DNA of 64,000 nt. It comes from Chelydra serpentina (Eukaryota; Chordata; Testudines; Chelydridae). Shown here piece after piece: positions 9,373 to 21,018 of the stretch. Below the pieces are notes generated by a model. That model worked only from the letters and a program-made list of their open reading frames with translations. It was not told where the DNA came from and ran no database searches. The stretch is taken from positions 20,376,501 to 20,440,500 of the forward strand of contig JBAIAC010000027.1 in assembly GCA_037349315.1 (NCBI GenBank), in the 5' to 3' direction. The translations under genes and the position numbers were made by a program. Position 1 is the first letter of the stretch, and each line of letters begins with the position of its first letter.

Positions 9373-12300
9373 GTCCGGCCCCTAGGCCATAGTCATGCCC
9401 TGTACATGGTGGGACATAGGCCATGTCATTGGGAAGAAGAGGAAGGGCTGTAGTATCCAGATGGACCCCTGCAGCCAGGCAGGGAGGTGTTGGGGGCTTG
9501 CCCCGGCTGGTATCCAAGGGTTACTGAGGCTAGCAGGCAGGGTTGGAAGCTTGTCCCCGGGGTGGGGCAATCAGGGAGAAGGATCTGACACCCTATGCAC
9601 ACACAGCTCTAGTTCGCCTGCTCCGGCAGACTCAGCTGGGTAACAGAGGAAGGACTGTGGTTGTCTCTCTCTGTTTTCTCCCTGAAACAAGGAGGATCTG
9701 TGCTGTTCCTGAGCCGGGGCCAGGGTGGAGAGCATAGAGGCAGCACCTGGGAATCTCCTAGCTCTAGGAGGGGCAGGGGGCCAGGTAGGGGGCCTGGCTG
9801 GAGAGCAAACCCCTTCGCTCTCAGGATTTTAGCAGAACCAGTCTCCGTGGGGCTGCTTCTACCTCTCCCCGATGTTGCTTTCCCAGCTCCAGTCACTTCC
9901 AGAGGCTTTTTTGACCAGCTAAACTCCTCCTCCGTCCCCCAGCCCTTCTGTGGCTGCTGCTTTGTGTCTCCCTTTTCTGCAGGCGGAGGGGGGAGTGTTC
10001 TTTGGGGTAAACCCAGCAGTGATCAAATTGTCAGTCACCCCCGAAATCAGAGCTGGAACCGCACTGCAGAGCAACCCTGCTGGATCAGGGCAGAAGGGAC
10101 GGCAGACAGCGAGGGGAGTCAGCTTAATGAATCCTGCTGCCAGAGAGAGGGGAGTATGGGAGTGTGTGTGTCACCTCTCCCTGTGTGAACCCTAAAGCCC
10201 TAAAGATAAAAAGGTAAATAAAAAGAATCCAGCTCCGCATTATTTCTTTTTAACATGGGTTCAGTCACCTTGATATTAATGTCAACATTTGTACTGCCTA
10301 GTTCTGATTGATTGCCGTTGAACTCGCTTGAATACGAGTAATTTTACCAGGTGTCCCATATTCAGCATAGGGAAATATGGTCATCCTACTCATGCCCACA
10401 GCACGGGAGCCATCCCACTGGTGACCCTGGCCTGAGGCAGTGCCCTTCTCCCAGCAGGAAGACATTTGAGAACCACCATGCTGGAGCATTAAGGGGGAAA
10501 AGGTGGAACCCCTTTGGAGCTTAAGAGATGGGGTCTCATCTGCTTCCCCACCCCCACATCAGGAGCTGCTTCGTGGGAACGAACTAGTTAGGGGCCAGCG
10601 CAGAGGGTCAAAGGGCACAGTCACGTGAGGTGCTGAAGTCAGTGGCGGCTGAGCACTGGATCAGGCCCTAAGAGAGGATTAGGAGGGACTCTTCCACTAA
10701 TTGAGAAGCCAGGCCCCCACCCCCAGAGATGCCCCACCCCAGGTCCCTTCACCCCCAGAACTCAGACTGACACCATGGACTGGCTGCATGGAGATGGACA
10801 GAAGAGGAGCTGAGCATTTGTGGGGCTGAAACTGTGCAAAGGGCCAACGGTAGGAAACACTTAGATCTGAAGGGGTGACAACCAACCCTCCCCCCCCACA
10901 CCTTCCCTCTCCAATTCCACCCAGGGCCTTTGCTGTCCCATCTACTGGGGGCACATGAGCCTCAGCCCCTCTGCTGCTGACTGGGAAAATCACATCACCA
11001 GCACATCCCCAAACCACACACCAAGCTGTCCTTGAGCATCCCCTGGTCTGCCAAAGGCATGATCCCGCTCAGCCACTCAGTGGATTGGTTTAGGCAAGCA
11101 GCACCCAGCTTTACCCCCCTGAGAGCCATGTTAGCAACTTGCCAGAAACTCACAGGTAGCCCCATGTGTATGAAATGGACCAGACTGCCGTGGCCTGCCT
11201 CCTCTTTAATAAACAGGTCAAGCTGACACATGCTACAGATCCCATCATGCCATGCTCCACTCCCCTGCACCCGAGATCAAGATACACCTCCCTCCCAAGA
11301 CTGCATGTGGGGACATGTGGTCTCTGCAGGCCATGCCCAGAGTAGGCTGCATGTGTGCACTCTGTGTGAAAAGGATGATAGTCAGCCAGGTGGAACGGTC
11401 TTTGCTCTCCTTTGTCAGGTACTCTTCTCCACCTCTCCTCCTCATCGCTGTTCAGCAATGACTTCACCTCCTTAATTATTAATCCTCTTTTTGCAGCCCC
11501 AGCTGTGGCTGGATTAAACCCATTAAACCTCCTCTGGGATTGGCCCCAGAGGAGGCAGGAAGCACATTAGAGACGACAGGACAGACAGGGAGCCGAGACA
11601 GGAGGGAGAAGGGGAGGAGATGGCCTCTCTGAACAGCCTCCTCCGTTTCCCATCAGCTGTGGTATCCTTAGCAAAGGCAAGAAGCAATGATGAGTAAAAG
11701 GGGCATCATGTGAACCATCCCCTTGTAGACTGCACCAGCCGAGCTGGAGCCTGGGAGAGGATGACTCAGGATGCATTTTGGCTGTGAACTTAGCCATGGG
11801 ACTCAGCCAGCAGGGGAGAAACTTCTAGATCAAAGCCCAGGACAATTTAGCTCTCAAATCTGGATGACTGACAAAGCATGCTTGAACTTTCTTCCCCTTA
11901 GGCTGTCCCCATTGCTTTTGGTAGCAGAGTAAGGGGATTTGGACTACATGGCTGTCCCCACAGTCAGGGAGAAGCTGATGATCTCACCTGGGGGTTCTGA
12001 CTAGCTAGTGTGTCTCTGGTGAAGTCACCGCTGTTCCCTTGTAATCACACTGATTAGCAGATGGGATGGCCTGTCCCTCCTGCCAGCTGTGCCCCATACT
12101 GCACTGCAGCCATATGGGCACATGGCGATCGGTGTGGGGCAATTCTCCCCTTTACACCACTCTAGTGACATAAAGAAGGCAGAAATGGTCCCTGAATACC
12201 CATTGCAAATGGGAGCTGTCCTGCTGGGATAGGGTTGTCCAGCCCCACTCCCAGGCCCGAGCATAGTGGGCATGTCAGAAGCATGCTACAGGAGTGTCTG

Positions 12301-12535
12301 TCTGCTGTTCTCCATGCTGAGGTACAACCCTGTCACGGCAGTGTAAATGGCCCAGGGACATCTCCATGCTCCTGATTAGGACTTTGGTACAGCCATAAAG
12401 GAGGCTGTTGGCAGAGAATCCATCCTAGGTTTTACACAAGGTCCAATGCATGCTGGGAGTGTAGTGACTGCTGTGTGAACACTCATGCAGGGCAGGTAAG
12501 ACTGATAAAGCTCATAGTGCTCGAATCACTGTAGA
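9373..12535. other. Intergenic DNA upstream of HIP1, no gene recognised
   Basis: About 3.2 kb of mixed sequence. The longest frame (9661-10188, 175 codons) has no domain, no signal peptide and no support from splice sites. I looked for chemokine-like exons because CCL genes lie upstream of HIP1 in mammals, but found no convincing one. Confidence 0.45.
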
Positions 12536-12543
12536 GTCTAGAG

Positions 12544-12750
12544 CACTGTTCCCTCTAAGCTGTGCGCGTGTGCGAGCGCACACAGATCCTAAACCCTATG
12601 CACACGGCGAAACACCGTGCGCACAAAAATTTGCACAGAAGCACAACAATTTGCACAGAAGAAATTTTTTTGTGCACACGGCCTGTCAAAAATTTGCACA
12701 GAAGAAAATTTTTGGCGCACACGGCCTGTCAAAAATTAGAGGGTATATTG
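12544..12750. mobile_element. hAT MITE with perfect 8-bp duplication
   Basis: A 207-bp element whose ends contain GTTCCCTCTAA and TTAGAGGGTATA-type inverted repeats. It is flanked by identical 8-bp copies of GTCTAGAG (12536-12543 and 12751-12758). The interior repeats a TTTGCACAGAAG phrase three times. The short plus-strand frames over it are incidental. Confidence 0.9.
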
Positions 12751-12758
12751 GTCTAGAG

Positions 12759-13423
12759 TTTTCAGTAATCTGAGAGGAAACATATAAGAAGTCGGGGTCT
12801 TCACCCATTAAACTCTCTGCCTCTTGGCTGTCCACCAATGAATGTGCATCTCTGGCATCCTGCAGGATGAAACCTCACTTCTTCTGGGACCGATTTGAGT
12901 TGTGAGTTCACTCAGTGTGTTTGTGATTTGCCACAGGCAGGGGCCGGGTGTGGGACCTGTTACCGTTTCCTCCCTCTGTTCCTGTGCTGGGGCTGTACTA
13001 GGGTAGAATACATTTTAAACACAGTTTTGTTTCCTTTCTAGCTTGTAAAAGTGCCCAAAGGCCCGGGGGCAGAGGCATCACATTTATAAGTGTTTGGTTG
13101 ATCTCTTTCTGCTTGTCTCTGCCTGTTTCCTCTGTGCACGTCTGCACCACTGTTTCTCAAAGGCTGTGGCTTCCAGCCAAAGGGCAGCTTAGTCAATAAT
13201 ACTTTGAGATTGTAGGAACAGGGGACGGGGGAGGGGGGGCACTGCTGCCTGCTCAGGGCACAGGGGCGGCACTGGTGCCACCAGAAGGGGTCTAGAGCAG
13301 CTCATGTCCTCTGGTGGCTGGGAATGGCAGGCTTGGCTGAGGATCTGTACAACCACCCGACAAGGCTGAACATCACTATCTGTGTCTAAGGGCAAGGGGG
13401 GATGCTGGGGACTGACTGAGATA
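12759..13423. other. Intergenic DNA, nothing recognised
   Basis: Unique-looking sequence before the minisatellite. No gene or known repeat was recognised. Confidence 0.4.
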
Positions 13424-14110
13424 CCCACAGTGCTCCACTCCTATTGCCCTGGCTGAGGTACCCACAATGCTCTACTCCTACTGCACTGGCCGAGATACCC
13501 ACAATGCTCTACTCCTAGTGCCCTGGCCAAGCTACCCACAATGCTCTACTCCTACTGCCCGCCCCTGGCTGATCTACCCACAATGCTCTACTCCTACTGC
13601 CCCCCCTGGCTGATCTACCCACAATGCTCTACTCCTACTGCCCTGGTCAATGTACCCACAATGCTCTACTCCTAGTGCCCTGGCCAAGCTACCCACAATG
13701 CTCTACTCCTACTGCCCGCCCCTGGCTGATCTACCCACAATGCTCTACTCCTACTGCCCCCCCTGGCTGATCTACCCACAATGCTCTACTCCTACTGCCC
13801 TGGTCAATGTACCCACAATGCTCTACTCCTAGTGCCCTGGCCAAGCTACCCACAATGCTCTACTCCTACTGCCCGCCCCTGGCTGATCTACCCACAATGC
13901 TCTACTCCTACTGCCCCCCCTGGCTGATCTACCCACAATGCTCTACTCCTACTGCCCTGGCTGATCTACCCACAATGCTCTACTCTTAGTGCCCCCCCTG
14001 ACTGATCTACCCACAATGCTCTACTCCTATTGCTCTGGCCAAGGTACTCACAATGCTCTACTCATGACGGCCTGACTGAGGTACCCACAGTGCTCTACTC
14101 CTATTGGTAC
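13424..14110. repeat. Minisatellite with 157-bp higher-order repeat
   Basis: About 18 units share the core CCCACAATGCTCTACTCCT, with unit lengths of about 37 to 45 bp. The linkers differ: CCTGGCCAAG, CGCCCCTGGCTGATC, CCCCCTGGCTGATC and CCTGGTCAATG. From about 13535 these four linker types recur in the same order every 157 bp (cores at 13535, 13692 and 13849), so a four-unit block was itself duplicated. The outermost units are the most diverged. The array ends just before the CCAAT-rich HIP1 promoter. Confidence 0.95.
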
Positions 14111-14688
14111 AGAAGGAGGCGGGCTGTACATGGTGGACACGCCCAGCAGCCAATGAGATGGCCTTCTTTGACTGAGGGGCCCTGATTTAGGTAACCCAGG
14201 CAAGAAAAACAAGGGGGGGGGTTGATTGGCAGAAGGTGGGTGCAGGGGGCAGCATCTGGAGGTAAGCAGCAGGGGCCGGGGCCAATGAGTGACGAGTAGG
14301 CGGGGTAAGAGGACGGTCTGTAAAGCTGGCGGCGGGTCGAAGGCGCCAAGGGCCAATGAGCGAAGAGGAGGCAGGAAAAAGGGGCAGGTCCGGGGGGGGG
14401 GGCAGTTCTCTTTGGAGCAGCAGCTGCCTAGACCTGTCAGCATGGAGTAGGCTCGGTAGGGGCGGGACCATGAGGCTCCGGACGGGTCCCATTGGGCATT
14501 CAGTTCGAGTAGCATTCGCACTGGCCAATGAGAGGCGGCAGGGCCGCGGGGTGGGCGGTGGCTCCCGGAGAGGGGGGTGGCTGCCGTGTGAGCGGCAGGG
14601 GCGGGGCCAATGCCGCGGGCGTGGGTCCCGCTAGCGGCGGGTAGCGGCTGCGGGGCGCGCGGCTGGCGGGCCGGGGCGAGCCGGCATC
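14100..14688 (+). promoter_or_regulatory. HIP1: HIP1 CpG-island promoter with CCAAT-box cluster
   Basis: GC- and CpG-rich region directly upstream of the HIP1 start codon with no TATA box at a suitable distance. CCAAT pentamers occur on the plus strand at 14150, 14282, 14353, 14525 and 14607, most followed by GAG. ATTGG (inverted CCAAT) occurs at 14103, 14225 and 14491. GC boxes include GGGGCGGGGCC near 14600 and GGGGCGGGAC near 14459. CCAAT boxes in this context are typical NF-Y sites and GC boxes are typical Sp1 sites. The transcription start cannot be placed from sequence alone but is probably in the last 100-200 bp. Confidence 0.75.
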
Positions 14689-14814
14689 ATGGACCGGGTG
14701 AGCAGCTCCATGAAGCAGGTGCCCAACCCGCTGCCCAAGGTGCTGAGCCGGCGCGGGGCCGGCGGCGGCAGCGGCGGCCTGGAGGCGGAGCGCGAGGGCT
14801 TCGAGCGCAGCCAG
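14689..14814 (+). CDS. HIP1: HIP1 exon 1, coding part
   Basis: HIP1 is a clathrin- and actin-linked endocytic adaptor with an N-terminal ANTH domain that binds phosphoinositides, a central coiled coil and a C-terminal talin-like I/LWEQ actin-binding domain. This exon encodes the first 42 residues, before most of the ANTH domain. It begins MDRVSSSMKQVPNPLPKVLS and ends FERSQ. From memory this agrees closely with the mammalian HIP1 N-terminus, with a glycine/serine-rich stretch (residues 25-30) in place of a shorter linker. The start is supported by a strong Kozak context (A at -3, G at +4) and an in-frame TAG at 14632-14634. The exon ends CAG|gtaccg, a phase 0 donor at 14815. Reading past it reaches TAG two codons later. 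The paralogue HIP1R is less likely given the exact N-terminal motif. Confidence 0.9.
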
Positions 14815-14832
14815 GTACCGTAGGTGGGGCCG

Positions 14833-15990
14833 GGGCGGGCTGGGGGACAAGGGGAGATGGGGTTGAGCAGTGGGGGCATTGGGGGTGCTGGGGGGTGAGG
14901 AGTGGGGGGCTGGTGGTGGGGTGGGGATGTTGGAGGGCTGGGGGACAAGGGGAGATGGGGTTGAGCAGTGGGGGCATTGGGGGTGCTGGGGGGTGAAGAG
15001 TGGGGGGCTGGTGGTGGGGTGGGGATGTTGGAGGGCTGGGGGACAAGGGGAGATGGGGTTGAGCAGTGGGGGGTGCTGGGGGCTGAGGAGTGGGGGGCTG
15101 GTGGTGGGGTGGGGATGTTGTAGGGCTGGTGGACAAGGGGAGATGGGGTTGAGCAGTGGGGGGTGCTGGGGGTGAGGAGTGGGGGGCTGGTGGAGGGGTG
15201 GGGAAGTGGAGGGCTGGGGTACAAGGGGAGATGGGGTTGAGCAGTGGGGGCATTGGGGGTGCTGGGGGTGAGGAGTGGGGGGCTGGTGGAGGGCTGGGGA
15301 AGTGGAGGGCTGGGGGACAAGGGGAGATGGGGTTGAGCAGTGGGGGGTACTGGGGGTGAGGAGTGGGGGGCTGGTGGTGGGGTGGGGATGTTGGAGGGCT
15401 GGGGGACAAGGGGAGATGGGGTTGATCAGTGGAGGCATTGGGGGTGCTGGGGGTGAGGAGTGGGGGGCTGGTGGAGGGCTGGGGGACAAGGGGAGATGGG
15501 GTTGAGCAGTGGGGGGTGCTGGGGTGAGGAGTGGGGGGCTGGTGGAGGGGTGGGGAAGTGGAGGGCTGGGGGACAAGGGGAGATGGGGTTGAGCAGTGGG
15601 GGGTACTGGGGGTGAGGAGTGGGGGGCTGGTGGAGGGGTGGGGATGTTGGAGGGCTGGGGGACAAGGGGAGATGGGGTTGAGTAGTGGAGGCATTGGGGG
15701 TGCTGGGGGGTGAAGAGTGGGGGGCTGGTGGTGGGGTGGGGATGTTGGAGGGCTGGGGGACAAGGGGAGATGGGGTTGAGTAGTGGAGGCATTGGGGGTG
15801 CTGGGGGGTGAGGAGTGGGGGGCTGGTGGAGGGCTGGTGGACAAGGGGAGATGGGGTTGAGCAGTGGGGGGTGCTGGGGGTGAGGAGTGGGGGGGCTGGT
15901 GGTGGGGTGGGTGCATTGGAGGGTTGGATGAGGAGTGGGGGGGCTGGTGGTGGGGCTGGGGGGTTGGAGGGAACATTGGGGAGGATGCTC
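14833..15990 (+). repeat. G-rich minisatellite at the 5' end of HIP1 intron 1
   Basis: Twelve copies of ACAAGGGGAGATGGGGTTGA occur at 14847, 14945, 15043, 15133, 15221, 15317, 15406, 15486, 15573, 15662, 15760 and 15841, so units are 80-98 bp. Length varies because units keep or lose a GGGGCATT segment and a GTGGGGTGGGGATGTTGGAG segment. The plus strand is almost free of C, with many G runs of three or more, giving G-quadruplex and R-loop potential in the transcribed orientation. The long antisense proline-rich frames (14500-16132) are this array read backwards. Confidence 0.95.
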
Positions 15991-16794
15991 TGGGCCGTGC
16001 AATACTAAGATACCCAGTTCCCCCGAGAACCAGGGGGATGAGATACCAGTGGGCAGAGAAGGCAAGACACAGACACGACCAGTTTGGGAATCCAGCCCCA
16101 AATGCTGCCCCCTCCCCAGTCTGTTTGTCCATCCATCTAGGTGCCTACTCTACCTGCGGTCCGCTGCTGATAAGCAGCTGCTGCTGTTATATGCACTGAG
16201 GTGGCATCATGCCTTTGCCCGGAAGAGCCTAATCTAAATTAGACCTGCAATAAACAGACAAGATGAAACAAAGGGAGGGGTAAGGGAAGATGCAGTGAGG
16301 CCCATATGTATAAAAGTATTGTTCCGTCACACAGAGAGCGAATCATCTACCTTCTGGTATTTTTAAGCATGCATGGAGATGGGGCAGAAGCTGTAAGTCT
16401 GAAACTGTAGCTCCGATGTGAGAGGCACCAGTTTGGGAGAAGAGATGATTTTTGACTGACGGACACAAGAGCAGCAACTGGAGTCCACAGTTGCTGCAGT
16501 GTGTCGAGCAATGAGAGACAGAAGGCAGCCTCCTGGCCCTGGTTTCCCCTTCATTGGGAGAAGTTTGCTCAAGTTAGGGGAGTCAAGTAAAGGAAGCCAA
16601 GATTAGCCCTTGGTCTGTCCTACATAGGACTAGCTCATGCAGGCAGATCTTATTGGTCAAAAGATTTCAGATTCCCAGGAGTTTTATCTACTATTAGGTG
16701 TTTCAAAAGGTGTAGCTGAATGGAGGCTACAGTGGTGAGTAAAATAATGGCAGTCAGGGTGAAAATATGTTTCTATACGTTGAGCAGTGATCAC
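15991..16794. other. Intronic DNA, nothing recognised
   Basis: Unique-looking sequence after the minisatellite. No exon or repeat family was recognised. Confidence 0.4.
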
Positions 16795-16919
16795 CCTCTG
16801 GCACATTGGAAAGCTGGCGCCTTTAGCTCCAGCCCCGGAGTCGGTGCCTATACAAGGAGCCGCATATTAACTTCTGAAGAGCCGCATGTGGCTCCGGAGC
16901 CACAGGTTGGCCACCCCTG
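16795..16919. mobile_element. Ends of two decayed hAT-type elements
   Basis: The first part ends GGAGTCGGTGCCTATA, like the right end of the 25010-25369 MITE family. The second part (16856-16919) contains GCCGCATGTGGCTCCGGAGC and ends GGTTGGCCACCCCTG. This is a hAT terminus of the CAGGGGTGG type, related to the element at 5250-5588. The other ends are missing. Confidence 0.6.
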
Positions 16920-18104
16920 CTATAGGTCTTGTAAAGATGAGCGTAATGTCCTTTAAAAGGAGAGATTCCCGTCTTGCAATTAACTCCAAATGCATATGCC
17001 CCACTGGTAATACACACCAAGGTGCCCTCTCACATTTCACCTGTATCATTACATTGGTTTCCAGAGCAATTCCAGATCGGCATTAAATGTCCCTTAACCT
17101 TCAAGGCTCCTAGCTCTCTTACAATAGCCTGTTTAATGGAATCGGTGATGCTTTTGGTTCTGAATCTTCCCCTTTGCTTTGAAGCGCTTATTTCAGTAGC
17201 TGGTCCACTATGCAGCAGGATTTATTATATGCCTTTTGCTTTGAAATGTCTTATACCTTTAGATTTGTGCAATTCACTAATATTCTGAAAGAAAACTCCA
17301 CTCTAGTTATCCTTGTAGGGGGCTTTTTTTTGCAGTGTGCACTTTGTTTTGTATAGACTAGAGGACCTTGTGTTGGCTTAAATAGCAATTGCACCCCCAT
17401 ATAGGCAATGCCAATATGTTAGGAGATTGTTATTATCTATGTAGCTCTGTAATTGTGTATGTTAATATACATAAGGAATAATGTTCCAATGCAAATTACA
17501 GCTTCCCTGCCCTTCAGCCTAAAGTCATGCACAAGTACAATACACAACCAGCACAGAGTGGCATGTGGTCTTTGTAGCTGTAATTTTCTTGGAACAGGCA
17601 GGTTTTTCAGAAGGTTTTCTGGAAGAGAAGAGGAAGGAGACCTGGATGCTAATTGGGAGGCTGCTTTAAGCATAAGTGGGTCGGGGTCGCATGCACGAAG
17701 GTGCAGACTCTGGAAGCAGTGGAAAGTAACAGAGGGATCAGTTGGGAGAGATGCTTGGCCAGCCCAAAGGGGGTATATAGCAGGAGAGGAGAGCAGAGTT
17801 GGGGGGAGAGTGTTGCAACTGATGTAAAGCAGGAACTTTGGGGAAGCTTCCCTATTGCTCTGCTCTTCGTGGAGTCGTTTGCACTGGTGCAAACTGCTGC
17901 CATTTTGATCTAGTAGCATTTTGTACCCACTTTGCACTCAGTGGTGTAAATGACTGCACAAGGGGCAGGGCAACAAAGAATCTGGCCCTCTATGGGGAAT
18001 AAGAGGTAAAGCCAAGGCAGAGATTTGAGAAAGGAATGGAGGTAGTGCAAGCAGGGGATTGGGATCGCCGGTCAGAGCAGTAGAGGAGGAGGGGATCTGG
18101 CCAA
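16920..18104. other. Intronic DNA, no exon recognised
   Basis: Mostly unique-looking. Near 17937-17990 a GTGGTGTAAATGACTGCACA phrase matches the MITE family at 21967-22128. Overlapping frames on both strands at 17437-17937 have no recognisable domain. Confidence 0.4.
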
Positions 18105-18240
18105 CAGTATTATTTGTATTGTTGTGCCTAGGAGCACCAGTTGTGAACCAAGGCCTCAGTGTGCTAGGTGCTGTACAAATACAGAACAAAAAGACGGTCT
18201 CTGCCCCTGAGAGCTTATAGTCCAAGTATAGGACGAGACA
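18105..18240 (-). mobile_element. Ancient AAT-tailed repeat, copy 1
   Basis: Contains GTGCTAGGTGCTGTACAAAT and AGAACAAAAAGACGGTCTCTG, beginning with an ATTATTTGTATT remnant of the tail. Its reverse complement matches the copy at 21765-21900. The (AAT)n tail suggests an old LINE- or SINE-like retroposon. I cannot name the family. Confidence 0.55.
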
Positions 18241-21018
18241 CCAGATGGATAGACAGAGCAAGGGAGGAGCACAAGTAAATAATGGACAGTATTGATCAGT
18301 GTGGTAGGCTGTAGTTTCAGCACACATGCAGCCTAACCGTTGTCAAAAACTGACTGTGAAAGGATGGGGTAGAGGGTGAGACCCCAGAAAAGGCAATGGT
18401 AGTTGCTGAGGTGGGAAACAACCAGAGTATGGGTTAATGTCCTGATGGTTGACACATAAGGCTCAGTGTTGGGTTTATGAGGTTTTAAGTAAGGACTCCT
18501 GTTCTATTGGAAGCTACCTAGAAAAAAAGACTTAAAGCCCTAAATTTGGAACCGGGACTAGCCTTGCAATCTAACAGGTCCTAAAGGGGATTGAGTGCAC
18601 TCATCACTCAAGACCAGTGTCTCCAGTGTGATCCAGAGCCTGCAGAAAACAGCGAAGCCTATTTATTTCATTTTGAAGGCCTTTATTCCAACTAATAAAG
18701 AGCAGCAAGTTCTGTGTTTCACTAAATGGCCTCACTCTGCCCAGGCTAATGGGGTCCTTACATCAAATATGTAGTATAAGTATGCCCTTGAGAGCCTCTT
18801 CTTCCCCACAGAAAGTGAACATTACTAGACGGGTAATGGCACTAATACATATATGTTAGTGCAGATAGCAAAGCATCAGAAGATGGTAATTCATGCCATC
18901 AAGAACAAAAGTCTGCAAAACTTGGAACATCTGTTTCACCTGGATTTCATTTTCTTGAGGATATTACAAGCTCTAAATGGGAGGACACAATATGTGAACA
19001 TCAGGGTCTCAAACACAACTAGCGAGGTCCTGGAAGCTGGTTTTAGGACCAAATTAATCAGCATTTGTTTCTAAGCAAGTACTTATCAGCACCCAGCAAG
19101 GTGCTGTCTCTTTTCCTGTTCTAATTGATCCTTCCAAATCTTTTGGTAGCTGGAAATCTCAGGGCACTGTGATGGAGACTCTTTAACTCCATCACAGAAT
19201 GGATGATCCCATTCCAGTTTATGGTGAAGTCTCTGAAATATGCCAAGGTGACTAGAGGTTAACTACGATTTTTCTAAACACTGGTTATTCAGCACTTTTC
19301 TGATCTGTGCTTCCAGATTTTGCATAGAGCCTGATGTGCATTTATTTGAAATAGTGATTTTTTTAATACAAAAGTTTCATCTGATTCCCAAGACCTTTAT
19401 AAAATCAAGGTTTACCTGTGTTTCTGTATCCCCAGCCCACTCCCAGTGTACCTCAGTATCTGCCTGGTCTTTTGGCCGCAGAACATTCATGAAGAGGACT
19501 GTCCCATGCCAGAGGAGTATCCCAAGTGGAAAAGGCATGTCAAAATGGTTATTCTGTCCTGTTGGATGACTGACATTTGTTTCTTGTCATGACCCATCCT
19601 ACATGGTGTGAGATCGGTATTGGGGTACTCTGCGAATATGATGATAATGTTTCATTAGATGCTACACAAGGATCCTGAATTTAATAGTTTTTCCTCTGAC
19701 AAAGCTAATTGGTTGCTTTTGGGCCAGATGGGAATGAACCTTGCAGTGGCAGAAGTGCTGTCTCCATTTCCCTGGCCTTGGTAGGTGAGTTCCTCAGGTT
19801 GCTTTGTGACGCAAACATGAAGATAGATCCAAATCATTTTATTTGTACACTGTTTCAGTGCGTGTGTGCCAACTCTTGATGGACTTCCTGCTGGAGGAAA
19901 GAACCTCTACTAGAATAGCTGAGATTAGACTGCCTGCTGTTGCTTTTTACATACCCGTAATGCCTCTGCTTTTCTTCAGCCATCAACACAGATGGTTTTT
20001 AATGGAAAAGCTGAGCAGTAGAGACGTTGAGATCCTATAGATCCTGCTGTCTTACAGGTACAAAACCAGATAGGAGTTTATAATTGCATGTGGATGTGAG
20101 GGCTTTTAAAATGACTGCCTAGCTCACTTAACGTCTGTATTCACTTGTTTGGATCTGCTAGTGCTTCTTGCAGCAGCTGAAATGGAACACATTTTAAGAG
20201 CTGAGCAATAACACTGGCGGGGGAGGGGGGGGGAGAACCAACCAAAAAAATAATGAATCATGACATGTGTTGTTACTTGTGTTTCGTGTAGCATTTAATT
20301 CAGTCTGACATCTGTATCCTCTGGAAATGATTCTTTCTCTGTCAAGGAGTCTGCTACAGTAGTAGCTACTCTGGACGAACCTTTCAAATGCTTGTCGGGG
20401 TTAAAGCTCTAGAGAGGCATGGTTGGAAGCTAAAAGCTCTGGAATCTCCTTGGTTAGGGTAGGCATAGCACGGCAATCTAATCCACTTTGATTTCCCGTC
20501 TCCCTTCCATTGCCTTTGTCCTCAGGGGATGCAGTTGTGATGCTGGGGACAGAGAAGTGATTCATGCTCTGTACTAACTGAATTTTTGCCTAGCAAACTA
20601 GCAGAGACAAGATGTTCAGCTGTTGGATAAGTCAAATATTTAACCCAAAAAAAAGAGTGAGACTGGAAGAAGGCTGCATGCGTGGTGGGTAAGATGCATG
20701 CAGATGGTATTACATTCTGAGATATACCACAGAGCAATAAAGGGTCACAGAAAACTCCAGGTGCTTTTCTCAGGATGGTACCAGTTACTCTCAAAGGAAA
20801 ATGAATACAAGGAGATAACGTAAGTGAGGAGGGGGAAATGTGCACTCAGAATAGCAACTTCACTTGGCAAAGCAGCTTCAAAACATGGTCTGCTTTTTGC
20901 CTACATTGAAATGATCTGTCCTGCAAAGCAGTGGTTTTCTGAAGGATTTGTTTTCTGTTACAGGAGCACTACGTTTCTATACAGCCTGTTTAAACCTCAG
21001 CACACCACTCTAATCACA
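18241..21018. other. Intronic DNA, no exon recognised
   Basis: About 2.8 kb without a recognised repeat or exon, apart from a G-run near 20218-20234. Several frames of 60-107 codons are present but none resembles a known protein. Confidence 0.4.

Noticed and set aside
9661..10188. 175-codon plus-strand frame, considered as a gene upstream of HIP1
   Set aside because: No domain or signal peptide, and overlapping frames are also open. A CC pair in it prompted a check for a chemokine exon, but the spacing of other cysteines does not fit.
13650..13989. Small repetitive proteins (two near-identical 60-codon frames)
   Set aside because: They are the 157-bp minisatellite block translated; the offset between them equals the block length.
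13424..14110. CRISPR-like array
   Set aside because: Regular repeats but with related, not unique, spacers, and the window is clearly from a vertebrate genome.
14815..14830. Alternative HIP1 splice donor a few bases downstream (TAG|GTGGGG)
   Set aside because: It would place an in-frame TAG before the junction, so the donor at 14815 is preferred.
14500..16132. Very long antisense proline/serine-rich reading frames (up to 533 codons)
   Set aside because: They are the G-rich minisatellite read backwards. Frames stay open because the repeat lacks stops in that orientation, and several frames are open at once. No domain, and they overlap the HIP1 exon and promoter antisense.
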